A stretch of DNA of 64,000 bases from Geobacillus kaustophilus (GTDB lineage: Bacteria; Bacillota; Bacilli; Bacillales; Anoxybacillaceae). The position numbers and the translations under genes were made by a program. Location: contig NZ_JYBP01000003.1 of the NCBI RefSeq assembly GCF_000948285.1, positions 1,488,001-1,552,000 on the forward strand. Reading direction: 5' to 3'. A model generated the notes under the pieces. It worked only from the letters and a program-made list of their open reading frames with translations, did not search any database and was not told the origin of the DNA. Positions 16,680 to 25,173 of this stretch are shown piece by piece. Numbering within the stretch: position 1 is the stretch's first letter; every line of letters starts with the position of its first letter.

Positions 16680-17340
16680 CTTGGTCTTCACCCTTCTTAA
16701 CCGCTGCATTTTCTATTTTTTTCACAAACTCTCTTGCCGTTTCTCTAACAACATCGAAACGCCCTTCCTCAATTGCCTGCTTGTCTAACAGCGCACTCCC
16801 TACTCCTACCGCTACCGCGCCGTTTTGTATAAACTCCGCTACATTGTCGAGGCAAATACCTCCTGTTGGCATCAGCGGAATATGGCCTAACGGTCCGCTT
16901 AGCTCTCTAAAATATCTAGGCCCTAGGGAACTGGCAGGAAATACCTTTAAGAGGTCGGCACCTGCTTGATACGCCTTTACAATTTCAGTTGGCGTCATTA
17001 CACCAGGAATCGAAATTTTTCCATACCGATTCGTTAAATAAACCGTTTCCTTATCAAAAATTGGCGAAAAGATGAAATCCGAACCGGCTTCAATGGCCCT
17101 TTTCGCTGTTTCCGGATCAAGAACTGTCCCCGCACCAACTATGATCCTTGTTTGAAATTTTTCCTTCAGCTCGGCAATGATCTCAAAACTGCCAGGGGTA
17201 TCCACCGTCACCTCGAGGGCTTCGACCCCGCTGTCTACTAGGGCCTCTGCAATCTGAAAAATTTGTGACCGTTTTGGTTTTCTAATGACCGCGACCAACT
17301 TGGACTTTTTTAGTCGATTCAGATTGAGGATCTTATCCAT
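16660..17340 (-). CDS. kdgA: 2-dehydro-3-deoxy-6-phosphogluconate/galactonate aldolase
   Basis: A 226-residue class I aldolase with a strong AGGAGG site before the ATG. The family marks are [10 protein letters not shown] (catalytic Glu, about residue 42), VGAGTVLD, and the Schiff-base Lys in [12 protein letters not shown] (about 131), followed by PTGGICLDN. It splits KDPG or KDPGal to pyruvate and glyceraldehyde 3-phosphate in the cytosol. The gene starts 12 bp after kdgK ends and overlaps dgoD, so the three are translated from one transcript. Confidence 0.9.
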   Translation of the reverse strand: MDKILNLNRLKKSKLVAVIRKPKRSQIFQIAEALVDSGVEALEVTVDTPGSFEIIAELKEKFQTRIIVGAGTVLDPETAKRAIEAGSDFIFSPIFDKETVYLTNRYGKISIPGVMTPTEIVKAYQAGADLLKVFPASSLGPRYFRELSGPLGHIPLMPTGGICLDNVAEFIQNGAVAVGVGSALLDKQAIEEGRFDVVRETAREFVKKIENAAVKKGEDQGEDYEV

Positions 17341-17352
17341 GACATCTCCTCC

Positions 17353-18312
17353 TTACCGCTTCACATCTCTATGGTATGTGGCGCCCTTCATAAATTCTTC
17401 CAACTCCTCCTTGCTTGGCAGCCCTTCGACATCCCCGTTTGCTCCTACAACGATAGCCCCTACGGCATTTCCACGTTTCACCGCATCAGGAATCGGCTCA
17501 TTTCTCAAAAGTCCGCTAATGATCCCGGCAGCAAATCCATCGCCAGCCCCTACCGGGTCTACCACCTGCGGCACATGGAATCCTTTTACATAACCGTTCT
17601 CGTTTCCAAACTGATAGTACGACCCTCTCTCCCCCAGCTTGATGACGACCAGCTTTTCTTTTCCAAGGAAACTAGCTATCTCTTCAGGAGTTTTTCGTCC
17701 AGACAGCAATTCTCCCTCATCGAGCCCCGGCAAAATAATATCCGCCTCCGCAGCAATTTCCAGCAATACGGAGCGCGCCTCCTCTATCTTCCATAGCTTC
17801 AGTCGAATATTGGGATCAAAAACAACTTTCACCTTATGTTTTTTGGCTATTTCAATAGCCTTAAAAACCGTTTCCCGGCATGACAAGCTAAGAGCGGGGG
17901 TAATCCCTGTGATATGAAGAAATTTCGCACAAGCAATATAATCCTCATCTAAATCGTCTGGAGACAATAAACTGGCTGCCGAGTTTTTACGGTAATAATA
18001 GACCCTTATATTTGTAGACGAGTATTTCTCTTTAAAAAAAATGCCTGTTGGTGCTTCATTCGTATAAATGCATCGGGAAGTATCGACTCCCTCACCTCTA
18101 ACAAATTTATGGATATACCTTCCGAATGGGTCATTTCCTAATTTGCTGAACCAGCCTACGGAGTGACCTAGCCTTTGTAATCCAATCGCAACGTTAGATT
18201 CTGCTCCCCCAACCTGTTTATAAAAACGGCTGCTATATTCAAGTGGCGTCATCAGTTCTGGAGTAAGTAAGACCATTGTCTCGCCGAATGTTACAACATC
18301 AAGTTCCTTCAC
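17353..18312 (-). CDS. kdgK: 2-keto-3-deoxygluconate/galactonate kinase (PfkB family)
   Basis: A 319-residue ribokinase-like sugar kinase with the substrate lobe GGAESNVAIGLQRLG (about residues 35-50) and the PfkB signature DPVGAGDGFAAG (about 250-262) containing the catalytic Asp. The YYYRKNSAASLLSPDDLDED segment is typical of KDG kinases. It phosphorylates 2-keto-3-deoxy-hexonate for the aldolase that follows. About 100 bp of A+T-rich DNA without an obvious promoter separates it from the UxaA-type gene upstream. Confidence 0.9.
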   Translation of the reverse strand: MKELDVVTFGETMVLLTPELMTPLEYSSRFYKQVGGAESNVAIGLQRLGHSVGWFSKLGNDPFGRYIHKFVRGEGVDTSRCIYTNEAPTGIFFKEKYSSTNIRVYYYRKNSAASLLSPDDLDEDYIACAKFLHITGITPALSLSCRETVFKAIEIAKKHKVKVVFDPNIRLKLWKIEEARSVLLEIAAEADIILPGLDEGELLSGRKTPEEIASFLGKEKLVVIKLGERGSYYQFGNENGYVKGFHVPQVVDPVGAGDGFAAGIISGLLRNEPIPDAVKRGNAVGAIVVGANGDVEGLPSKEELEEFMKGATYHRDVKR

Positions 18313-18413
18313 ATCGAGTCCCTCCGCGCAATCCCTTTCATCAGTAAAGAGGAAAAGTCAAGACCATATCTAATAAAATTAGCAATATTAAGAACTTTAT
18401 TTACATAACTTTC

Positions 18414-19580
18414 TTAAAATGTCGGCCCTATTCTCCAAATTCCAAAATCGTTTTGTTTTAAAATTTCGGATTTTGTTAATTTTCCTGAGGCAGTGAGAAG
18501 CAATTCATCAAAAATTCTTCTCCCTACCGACTCGAGCGATTCCTTTCCTTCGATGATTGTTCCGGCATTCACATCCATGTTTTCTCTCATTTTTTCAAAC
18601 ATCGGGGTATTCGTCGCGATTTTGATTACGGGAGCGATCGGTGAACCAGTCGGTGTGCCGCGCCCGCTTGTAAACAAAACAACTTGCGCCCCGCCGGCAA
18701 CCATTCCTGTTAGCTGCTCAATGTCGTGTCCCGGAGTATCCATCCAAACGAGCCCTTTTTTGGTTGGCCGCTCGGCGTAATCGATTAGTTCTTGCAAAGG
18801 TCTCGTACCAGCTTTAGCAGCTGCCCCGAGTGATTTTTCCTCAAGTGTAGTGAGTCCCCCTTTTCGATTTCCGGGACTCGGATTTCCGGTGCGAATATCC
18901 ACTCCCATCATAATGGCTCGTTTCTCCATCGCCTCAATAACTTCATATACTCTTTTCGCTACCCGATCATTCACCGCTCGATTGGCTAAAAGATGTTCTG
19001 CACCAATGAGTTCTGTTGTCTCGGCTAACATTACCGTTCCCCCTCGGTCAACGATCATATCGCTTACATAACCGACCGCCGGGTTGGCTGAAAGCCCCGA
19101 ACACGCATCCGATCCCCCACACTCTGTTCCTACGATCAGTTCACTGATATCAAACGGCTCGCGCACTAGGGCAGAAGCGTCTTGCACCATTTTTGTGGCA
19201 ATTCTCGCTGCCTCGGCAATCGCGCCAAGTGTTCCGCCATGATCTTGAATCGACACTAGCTCAACCGGTTTACCGCTTTTAGCAATTTCCTGGGCCACAC
19301 TTCTCCCTTGGTGGGTTTCACAGCCAAGCCCCATCACCACTACACCGTATACATTCGGATTCGTTCCCATACCGACGTATGTGCGAAATGTTTGTTCATA
19401 ATCAATCCCCACTTGGGCGCATCCGTGTTGATGAATGAAAGACACCGTACCGTGAACAAGCTCTGTTACCTGTCTCGCCGCTTGGGTAGCACATACAATA
19501 GTAGGCAAAATAAGCACATGGTTTCGAACCCCCACCCGGCCGTCGGGACGTCTATACCCCCAAAATTGAGCGGTTTCCAT
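18414..19580 (-). CDS. UxaA-family dehydratase, large (catalytic) part
   Basis: A 388-residue protein from ATG 19580 (METAQFWGYRRPDGRVGVRN), overlapping the SAF-domain gene by 29 nt. It has conserved Cys/His patches (IHQHGCAQVG, GLGCETHQG, GTECGGSDACSGL) that bind the catalytic metal in altronate/galactarate dehydratases, and the family's GMDTPGHDIEQ-type and TSGRGTPTGSPIAP segments. In E. coli UxaA the SAF and catalytic parts are one chain; here they are two, as in SuyAB-type or split altronate dehydratases. Context favours a sugar-acid dehydratase making 2-keto-3-deoxy-hexonate for KdgK. The exact substrate (altronate, galactarate or other) is unresolved. Confidence 0.85.
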   Translation of the reverse strand: METAQFWGYRRPDGRVGVRNHVLILPTIVCATQAARQVTELVHGTVSFIHQHGCAQVGIDYEQTFRTYVGMGTNPNVYGVVVMGLGCETHQGRSVAQEIAKSGKPVELVSIQDHGGTLGAIAEAARIATKMVQDASALVREPFDISELIVGTECGGSDACSGLSANPAVGYVSDMIVDRGGTVMLAETTELIGAEHLLANRAVNDRVAKRVYEVIEAMEKRAIMMGVDIRTGNPSPGNRKGGLTTLEEKSLGAAAKAGTRPLQELIDYAERPTKKGLVWMDTPGHDIEQLTGMVAGGAQVVLFTSGRGTPTGSPIAPVIKIATNTPMFEKMRENMDVNAGTIIEGKESLESVGRRIFDELLLTASGKLTKSEILKQNDFGIWRIGPTF

Positions 19581-19872
19581 TTTCCTTGTCTCCCCTTCCT
19601 CTTTTCCCCTCGACATTATGGATATGCACATACTCTCCTTCGGCAATATCGCTAGAGGCAACCCCAATAACCTCTCCGTATTTCAAGATATCCTCGCCTT
19701 TTTTGATCGGAACAACCGCAAACTTATGTCCAAACTCGATATTTTGCCTAACTTTGATCTCGTACTCTTTATGTTGGCAGGCTATTTTAATTACACTCCC
19801 GGCAGGAATATTATCCAAAGCAGTGGCAACATTATCTTTCGGATTTAGCATCAAGAAACGGTAAGAAGGCAT
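19552..19872 (-). CDS. UxaA-family dehydratase, small SAF-domain part
   Basis: A 106-residue protein with an SAF domain at about residues 8-85 (MLNPKDNVATALDNIPAGSV ... EDILKYGEVIGVASSDIAEGEYVHIHNV when read in pieces). This is the lid/regulatory domain found at the amino end of UxaA. It ends inside the start region of the catalytic-part gene, so translation is coupled and a heteromeric enzyme is expected. It begins 27 bp after the TIM-barrel gene upstream. Confidence 0.85.
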   Translation of the reverse strand: MPSYRFLMLNPKDNVATALDNIPAGSVIKIACQHKEYEIKVRQNIEFGHKFAVVPIKKGEDILKYGEVIGVASSDIAEGEYVHIHNVEGKRGRGDKENGNRSILGV

Positions 19873-19899
19873 CGTATCGCTCCTTCCCTTCTGCGTAGT

Positions 19900-20859
19900 C
19901 TAAACCTCGGCATTTTTCAGCGCATCCACAACCGGAACACCCAATCCTTCGGCTCCTAATTTCGACGTTACGGCTTCAGGATAATACTGCTCAATGATCC
20001 GCATTCCTAATGCGGCTCGCCGGACTCTTTCCCGACAAAGCTCGATGTTCACTGATTCTAAATGTTTTCCAGACGGGTAAACATCCGGGTGGTTGCGTAA
20101 CCCGAATTTAATATAAACGGGCGATAAAATACGGATGATCTCCGGAATTTCATAATGTCTGATGAATCCGCCAAATCCGTCAGGCACCTCGACATACACA
20201 TCAAGTGGAATATCAACCGCCTGGCGGATCGCCGCTAGTTTCGGCAAGGTTAAAGCCGTTGGGACATTGTATGTATCGGCGCCTAATTCCTCCATCAATT
20301 TAATGGATACAGGATTGGATGCCATCATTTGGACCGACACTTTGACTACAAAATTTTGCGGCAATATTCCGCTTTTTTTCATCTCCTTCGTCAGAAGCAA
20401 CAACCCCTCGTCCGCCACCAAAGCTCCCCGCAGCCCTAAATGGACTCCTCTTTTTAAATCTTCAATGGCATAAACTAACTGATCCATTCCTTCATGTCTA
20501 AGCCCCGCCGCTTTTCCGGAAGCAGTGAATGGCAGCGCACTAATATCCCACGTACCTCTTGGGCCAACGAAAAGGCTGAGCTCAATTCCTCGGCTGGCAC
20601 ACATCTCACACATTTCTCTAATTTCGTCATCCGTCAACAGCATAATTCCGCTTCCTTGTGATACACGGTGAATCGTGATCCCTAAGCGGTCAGCCTCTTC
20701 GAGGACAGCCTGTAAAGCCCGCGGGCCCTCAACACTCGGAATTTCAATCCGGTATTGCGCTCCGTCAGGAAACCGTTTTGAAGAAGTAGGCAGATCATAA
20801 AGATCGCCGCTTGGATAACCTAGCGATTGAAGAAACTCTCTCGTTTCCTTCATAAACAT
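19900..20859 (-). CDS. Predicted TIM-barrel protein, U32-like, function unknown
   Basis: About 319 residues; ATG 20859 is nine bases after GAAAGG, better than ATG 20868. It has a regular alpha/beta pattern with the phrases VSQGSGIMLLTDDEI, MDQLVYAIEDLKRGVHLGLR, VDIPLDVYVEVPDGFGGFIR and KFGLRNHPDVYPSGKH. Related proteins are often filed with peptidase U32, but I see no protease signature and would not assume that activity. It sits directly upstream of the split UxaA-type dehydratase and downstream of the KDG aldolase-like gene. A role in the same sugar-acid route, as an isomerase or accessory factor, is only a guess. Confidence 0.6.
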   Translation of the reverse strand: MFMKETREFLQSLGYPSGDLYDLPTSSKRFPDGAQYRIEIPSVEGPRALQAVLEEADRLGITIHRVSQGSGIMLLTDDEIREMCEMCASRGIELSLFVGPRGTWDISALPFTASGKAAGLRHEGMDQLVYAIEDLKRGVHLGLRGALVADEGLLLLTKEMKKSGILPQNFVVKVSVQMMASNPVSIKLMEELGADTYNVPTALTLPKLAAIRQAVDIPLDVYVEVPDGFGGFIRHYEIPEIIRILSPVYIKFGLRNHPDVYPSGKHLESVNIELCRERVRRAALGMRIIEQYYPEAVTSKLGAEGLGVPVVDALKNAEV

Positions 20860-20876
20860 GTTTACCATCCTTTCAT

Positions 20877-20902
20877 TTAGTACTAGTTTTTAGTACTAGT
20901 TT
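20877..20902. repeat. Tandem 13-bp repeat with ACTAGT palindromes
   Basis: TTAGTACTAGTTT occurs twice head to tail, just upstream of the TIM-barrel gene start. It could be an operator for the downstream genes; no other copies were noticed in the island. Confidence 0.5.
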
Positions 20903-20935
20903 TGGTCTGGCAGCACGAAGAAAAAGCAAGTTTGC

Positions 20936-21850
20936 CTATTTTTTCACTTTATACGTATAAATATTATTTTTATTCAGAAATAATCGAACCTTATTTTTCA
21001 AATCATCACATTCCTTGACAGGCAACCGCCAACCAGTATGCCGGCCTAAAATAAGCTGATGAACGGCCTCTTTAATGGCTATAAACAGCGATTGCGAAAG
21101 CTCGTAAATGGCCATAAGCTTCAAGATAGACTCGTTCACCCTCAATGTCTCTTCATATTGCCCAGCCATGAAGCTTTCGAATAATTGAACCGACAGCTCC
21201 GGCAAAAAAACAGCTGTACCATTGATGCCGCCAGCAGCTCCCATTTGCAGGGACGGAAGAAGAAGATCATCGAAAGCGGCGAAAACTGAAAAGTCTTCCC
21301 TCTTTTCTGCAATACGGATCAATTGTCGAATATGCTCTAACTTCTCCGTTGTGTCTTTAATCCCTACGATATTCTCTTGATCCAATGCCAACCTTAACAC
21401 TAGCTCAGGGGACAAGTCTTGTCCTGTTAGTAAAGGAATATTGTATATAATCAAAGGAATATCAATGCTCCTCGCTACGCTTGTATAGTAGTCATATAGT
21501 TGGCGCTCTGTATATTTCCAATAAAACGGATTGACGACTAGCACACCACTAGCTCCGATAGATTCGGCATGTTGCGATAGATAAACAGTCTCCTTTAATG
21601 ATGTGGATCCTGTGCCAATTAAAACAGGCACACGCCCATCTATATATCGCACCATTTTTTCGGTGAAAGTTTTTCGTTCCTCAATTGTTAAGGATGAAAA
21701 CTCTCCTGTACTTCCCATATAGAGCAGTCCGTGAACTCCCCGTTGAATAAGGTGATCGGCAAGAAGATAGTTAGATTCCCAATCAAAATCCCCATCTTCA
21801 TTGAATAAGGTGACGACCGGTGGAATGATGCCTTTAAACTTATACGTCAT
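20936..21850 (-). CDS. DHDPS/NAL-family aldolase, YagE-like (2-keto-3-deoxy acid aldolase)
   Basis: A 304-residue class I aldolase. It reads like E. coli YagE over most of its length: GIIPPVVTLF, GSTGEFSSLT, VPVLIGTGSTSLKETV, VVNPFYWKYTE, IIYNIPLLTGQDLSPELV (catalytic Tyr) and IVGIKDTTEKLEHI (Schiff-base Lys, about residue 164). YagE-type enzymes cleave unphosphorylated 2-keto-3-deoxy-hexonate or pentonate to pyruvate plus glyceraldehyde or glycolaldehyde. It overlaps the end of the broken nickel-transporter gene. It offers an alternative to the phosphorylated KdgK-KdgA route encoded further along the same strand. Confidence 0.85.
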   Translation of the reverse strand: MTYKFKGIIPPVVTLFNEDGDFDWESNYLLADHLIQRGVHGLLYMGSTGEFSSLTIEERKTFTEKMVRYIDGRVPVLIGTGSTSLKETVYLSQHAESIGASGVLVVNPFYWKYTERQLYDYYTSVARSIDIPLIIYNIPLLTGQDLSPELVLRLALDQENIVGIKDTTEKLEHIRQLIRIAEKREDFSVFAAFDDLLLPSLQMGAAGGINGTAVFLPELSVQLFESFMAGQYEETLRVNESILKLMAIYELSQSLFIAIKEAVHQLILGRHTGWRLPVKECDDLKNKVRLFLNKNNIYTYKVKK

Positions 21851-21877
21851 TTGTTTTCACCCTTCCAATATTAAATT

Positions 21878-22118
21878 TCAAAATACCGTTATATGGTAAT
21901 ATAAATAATATCCTCCAAGACATATACTTATGATTGCCGCTGTAAACTCCAATATCCTTTTTATTAAAGCGCTTGATGCCTAATATAATAGGGATCGCTA
22001 AAAAACTTTTGCTTTTGCTCGCGATGGTTGAGACGGCTATTACGTGATCCGGTTCCAAAGAATGCTTTATTCCTAAAAACAGGCCTATTATTAACGTTGA
22101 AATTGCCCCCGCTCCCAT
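21878..22118 (-). pseudogene. NicO/UreH-type nickel transporter, internally deleted remnant
   Basis: ATG 22118 with an AGAGGAAT site begins a typical NicO amino end (GLFLGIKHSLEPDHVIAVST, with the His-x4-Asp-His nickel motif). After about 45 residues the sequence jumps; in another frame it reads EFTAAIISICLGGYYLYYH, like the last membrane helix of the family, and stops at 21878. Most of the transporter has thus been removed. It follows larC by 3 bp, so it was probably a nickel importer co-transcribed with the nickel-pincer genes. Confidence 0.7.
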
Positions 22119-22121
22119 CTA

Positions 22122-23363
22122 TCATTCCTCTTCTGTCTCTCTTCTAGCCTGTTCTATGGCTTCTGTGTACACATCCAGAAATGCAACCTGATAACTAAGG
22201 GCCGCTTCCTTAACATCCTCGTACTCAGGCATTCGTCTAATTACCTTTCCGTTCTGTATAGCCTGTTTAATGCGAATATCCCCATATGATGTAGAAACTG
22301 TCACAATGTTTCTTTCTAAGACTTTTCTCGCACGAGTATCTTTCCTGATGCCAAGAGTCGTTGTTTCTTTCATAATAAATTGCTCGCATTGCTCTACATG
22401 ATTTGCCGAAGCCAAAACGGTGAGAAGAACGCCGGGACGGTTTTTCTTCATAAAGACAGGAGTATAAAATACATCAAGCGCCCCTTTTTGAAAAAGTCCT
22501 TCCATGACATATCCAAGCGCTTCTCCTGTCATATCATCTAACTGACACTCAAGAATGTGAACCGCCTCCTCTTGTAAAGGCGATAAATGTGGGTCTCCCG
22601 ATAGCGTGTGAATACTCTCACCTACTACTACCCGCAACACGTTTGGCTGATTTGGCAAATCGCGTGTCCCTGCCCCATATCCAATAGATAATACTTTCAT
22701 CGCCGGAAGCGGTCCGTATGAACTCACTTGGCTTTTGACAATCCCCGCCCCGGTTGGAGTGGTTAACTCAAATGGCAAACTGCTAGAGTTGATCGGTACG
22801 CCTTGAAGCATCTCTAACGTTGCAGGTGCAGGGACAGGATATGTACCATGCGCACAATGAATAGATCCGCTTCCTAACGGGACAGGTGCAGAAATGATAC
22901 AGTCAACGTTAAGTTCTGTGAGTGCGGCCGCTGTAGCGACAATGTCAACAATAGAATCGATTGCCCCGACCTCGTGAAAATGAACCTTTTCAATAGGAAT
23001 TCCATGGATTTTTGCCTCCGCAGCAGCAATACAATGAAAAATTTGCTGACTGCGTTTTTTGACCTCTGAATGTAATTCCGAACGATTAATCATGTCGATG
23101 ATGTCAGAATAATGTCGATGGGCATGTAATCCCGAATGGCCATTGTGCCCGTCTATCCCGCTGTCCTCTAGTGCAATTACGTCCAATTTCGTAGCGGAAA
23201 TTCCTTTTTTAATCACCTTGCTCCATTGCAATTTATACCCTGACAGCGGCAATTTTTTTAATTCCGCTTCAATCTTCTCCGACGAGACGCCTGCATCCAC
23301 CAAGGCGCCCACCATCATATCGCCGCTAATTCCTGAAAAACAATCTAGATACAAAATCCTCAT
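22122..23363 (-). CDS. larC: Nickel-pincer cofactor (NPN) nickel-insertion enzyme LarC
   Basis: A 413-residue LarC in a single frame (in Lactiplantibacillus plantarum LarC is made as two frames by frameshifting). It begins MRILYLDCFSGISGDMMVGA, has a His-rich stretch (DGHNGHSGLHAHRHY, about residues 70-85) likely to hold nickel, then EVGAIDSIVDIVATA, TTPTGAGIV and the carboxy segment ECQLDDMTGEALGYV. LarC uses CTP to insert nickel into the bis-thiocarboxylated pyridinium mononucleotide, giving the pincer cofactor of LarA-type enzymes. Its start overlaps the larB stop as ATGA. Confidence 0.93.
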   Translation of the reverse strand: MRILYLDCFSGISGDMMVGALVDAGVSSEKIEAELKKLPLSGYKLQWSKVIKKGISATKLDVIALEDSGIDGHNGHSGLHAHRHYSDIIDMINRSELHSEVKKRSQQIFHCIAAAEAKIHGIPIEKVHFHEVGAIDSIVDIVATAAALTELNVDCIISAPVPLGSGSIHCAHGTYPVPAPATLEMLQGVPINSSSLPFELTTPTGAGIVKSQVSSYGPLPAMKVLSIGYGAGTRDLPNQPNVLRVVVGESIHTLSGDPHLSPLQEEAVHILECQLDDMTGEALGYVMEGLFQKGALDVFYTPVFMKKNRPGVLLTVLASANHVEQCEQFIMKETTTLGIRKDTRARKVLERNIVTVSTSYGDIRIKQAIQNGKVIRRMPEYEDVKEAALSYQVAFLDVYTEAIEQARRETEEE

Positions 23364-24169
23364 CCTTCTTCTCTCCCTAGCTTCATTGCATCAGCAATGG
23401 ACTGCTCAATGACAGACATAATAGCAGCTGCATAATATCCGGCGCCGAAACCGTTGTCAATATTCACAACAGAAATGCCGCTAGCACATGAGTTCAACAT
23501 AGTAAGCAGGGCAGAAAGGCCCTGAAAGTTAGCGCCATACCCTATACTCGTAGGAACAGCAATGATAGGTTTTGAGACAAGCCCCCCTACTACACTTGCG
23601 AGCGCTCCCTCCATCCCTGCAACTACGATGATGGCACGAGAATGCTCGATAATATCGATTTTGTCGAACAACCGGTGAATCCCTGCAACCCCCACATCAT
23701 ATATTCGTTTAACCTCACATCCTAATAATTCGGCTGTCACTGCCGCTTCCTCAGCAACAGGACAATCCGATGTTCCGGCGCTAACAACCGCTATATATCC
23801 AGGTTTCTTTACTTCTATATGATCTTGAGAAACCCAATAGAAAATCTTACAATCATCGTGATAGTGAAAAGATTCCTCAGGATAACGCTCTTGCAGATTA
23901 GCAGCCAAGTAAGCCGCTTTTTCTTGGTCAACGCGTGTGGCAAGCACTTTTTTATGGAATTTCATTAACCTTTCGAAAATGCCAAGCAAATGTTCTTTGC
24001 ATTTCCCTTCCCCAAAAATGATTTCAGGGAATCCTTTTCTCTTCTCCCGTTGAACATCTAATGTTGCATACCCGATATCATCGTATGTGATTAACGTTTG
24101 ATATGCTTCCTCTACGGAAATATGCCCCTCTTTTAGCTTTTCAAGTGTTTCTTTGATGATCTCGTTCAT
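23360..24169 (-). CDS. larB: NPN biosynthesis carboxylase/hydrolase LarB
   Basis: A 269-residue protein. The carboxy half is PurE-like (VVSAGTSDCPVAEEAAVTAE, then GVAGIHRLFDKID, GMEGALASVVGGLVSKPIIA, PTSIGYGANFQGLSALLTML). LarB carboxylates the pyridinium ring of nicotinic acid adenine dinucleotide at C5 and hydrolyses the anhydride, the first step of nickel-pincer cofactor synthesis. ATGA overlaps with larE upstream and larC downstream show tight translational coupling of the three cofactor genes. Confidence 0.93.
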   Translation of the reverse strand: MNEIIKETLEKLKEGHISVEEAYQTLITYDDIGYATLDVQREKRKGFPEIIFGEGKCKEHLLGIFERLMKFHKKVLATRVDQEKAAYLAANLQERYPEESFHYHDDCKIFYWVSQDHIEVKKPGYIAVVSAGTSDCPVAEEAAVTAELLGCEVKRIYDVGVAGIHRLFDKIDIIEHSRAIIVVAGMEGALASVVGGLVSKPIIAVPTSIGYGANFQGLSALLTMLNSCASGISVVNIDNGFGAGYYAAAIMSVIEQSIADAMKLGREEG

Positions 24170-24990
24170 CTGACCATTCCTTTTTCTAAAACCTCGTTCA
24201 TGCTTCCGGATCTGTATCCTCTTAAATCAAGCGTTACATACAAAAAACCTAACTCCTTTAACTTGCTGTGAATCTCTTGGCGGTGCTTAATCACAAGCTC
24301 CATCTCTTCCGGCAACACTTCTATTCTTGCTATTTCCCCATGGTGTCGAACACGGAGTTGACGGAAACCAAGGCCCAAAAGAAATTCTTCAGACTGATCA
24401 AGCTGTTCAATTTTTTCCTTAGTAATTTTCTGACCGTAAGGAATGCGGGACGATAAACAGGCAAACGATGGCTTATTCCACGTTTCTAATCCCATTTCCT
24501 TTGATAGGATTCGAATTTCACTTTTGTAAAGCTCCGCTTCCTGAAGCGGGCTGCGGACGCCCAACTCCCTTGCCGCCTGAAGCCCGGGACGGTATTCCCC
24601 CAAGTCATCCATGTTAGAACCATCAACAACTGTGTACACGTCCCCATATTCTCGAACTAACTCCCTTAGATGGGTATACAAATTGTTTTTGCAGTGGAAA
24701 CAGCGATGAAAATCATTTTTAACAAAGTCGTCATTTTCCAGCTCATTAATTTGAATCTTTAAGTGGTTAACTCCTATTTGCTCGGCGAGTTTAGATGCCA
24801 ACTGTACTTCACGAGTCGGGAATGTTTCTGAAACAGCTGTAACAGCCAGCACCCGATTGCCAAGCGCTTCTTTTGCCATCGCTAATAAAAACGTGCTATC
24901 TACTCCACCGGAAAAGGCCACTAACACACTTCCCATATCCTTAAGCAGATGGATAAGCCGTTCTCTTTTCCGCAGTAAATGTTCCTCCAA
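24166..24990 (-). CDS. larE: NPN biosynthesis ATP-dependent sulfur transferase LarE
   Basis: A 274-residue PP-loop enzyme. The PP-loop is AFSGGVDSTFLLA (about residues 25-37). Cys97 and Cys100 lie in RCFHCKNNLY, and Cys178 in ACLSSRIPYG matches the sacrificial cysteine (Cys176) of L. plantarum LarE, which donates its sulfur to make the thiocarboxylates. It begins the larE-larB-larC set, 184 bp after the end of the aldehyde dehydrogenase gene, with a hairpin between them. Confidence 0.93.
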   Translation of the reverse strand: MEEHLLRKRERLIHLLKDMGSVLVAFSGGVDSTFLLAMAKEALGNRVLAVTAVSETFPTREVQLASKLAEQIGVNHLKIQINELENDDFVKNDFHRCFHCKNNLYTHLRELVREYGDVYTVVDGSNMDDLGEYRPGLQAARELGVRSPLQEAELYKSEIRILSKEMGLETWNKPSFACLSSRIPYGQKITKEKIEQLDQSEEFLLGLGFRQLRVRHHGEIARIEVLPEEMELVIKHRQEIHSKLKELGFLYVTLDLRGYRSGSMNEVLEKGMVR

Positions 24991-25056
24991 CCCACTCTCC
25001 CCCTTGCCATTTGTCGCTGTCCATTCAGGAAAATTGTAATTATAAAATTGGGATGA

Positions 25057-25083
25057 AGGTGTCCCAAAAATAGTGGGACACCT
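25057..25083. terminator. Hairpin AGGTGTCCCA/TGGGACACCT between the aldehyde dehydrogenase and larE
   Basis: A perfect 10-bp stem with a seven-base loop. It has almost the same sequence as the hairpin at 50085-50112. No T-run follows on the minus strand, so it would be a weak or bidirectional terminator. Confidence 0.5.
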
Positions 25084-25173
25084 ATGTCATCATTGCAGGC
25101 GTAACATGGAAAATACATCCAACAAATCTGTATCTTGCGTTTTGCTGCCGCTCGAGACAATCTGCTAGATGCA

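Noticed and set aside
19900-20859. Peptidase U32 function for the TIM-barrel protein
   Set aside because: No U32 signature was seen, and the context is sugar-acid metabolism; the fold resemblance alone does not support protease activity.
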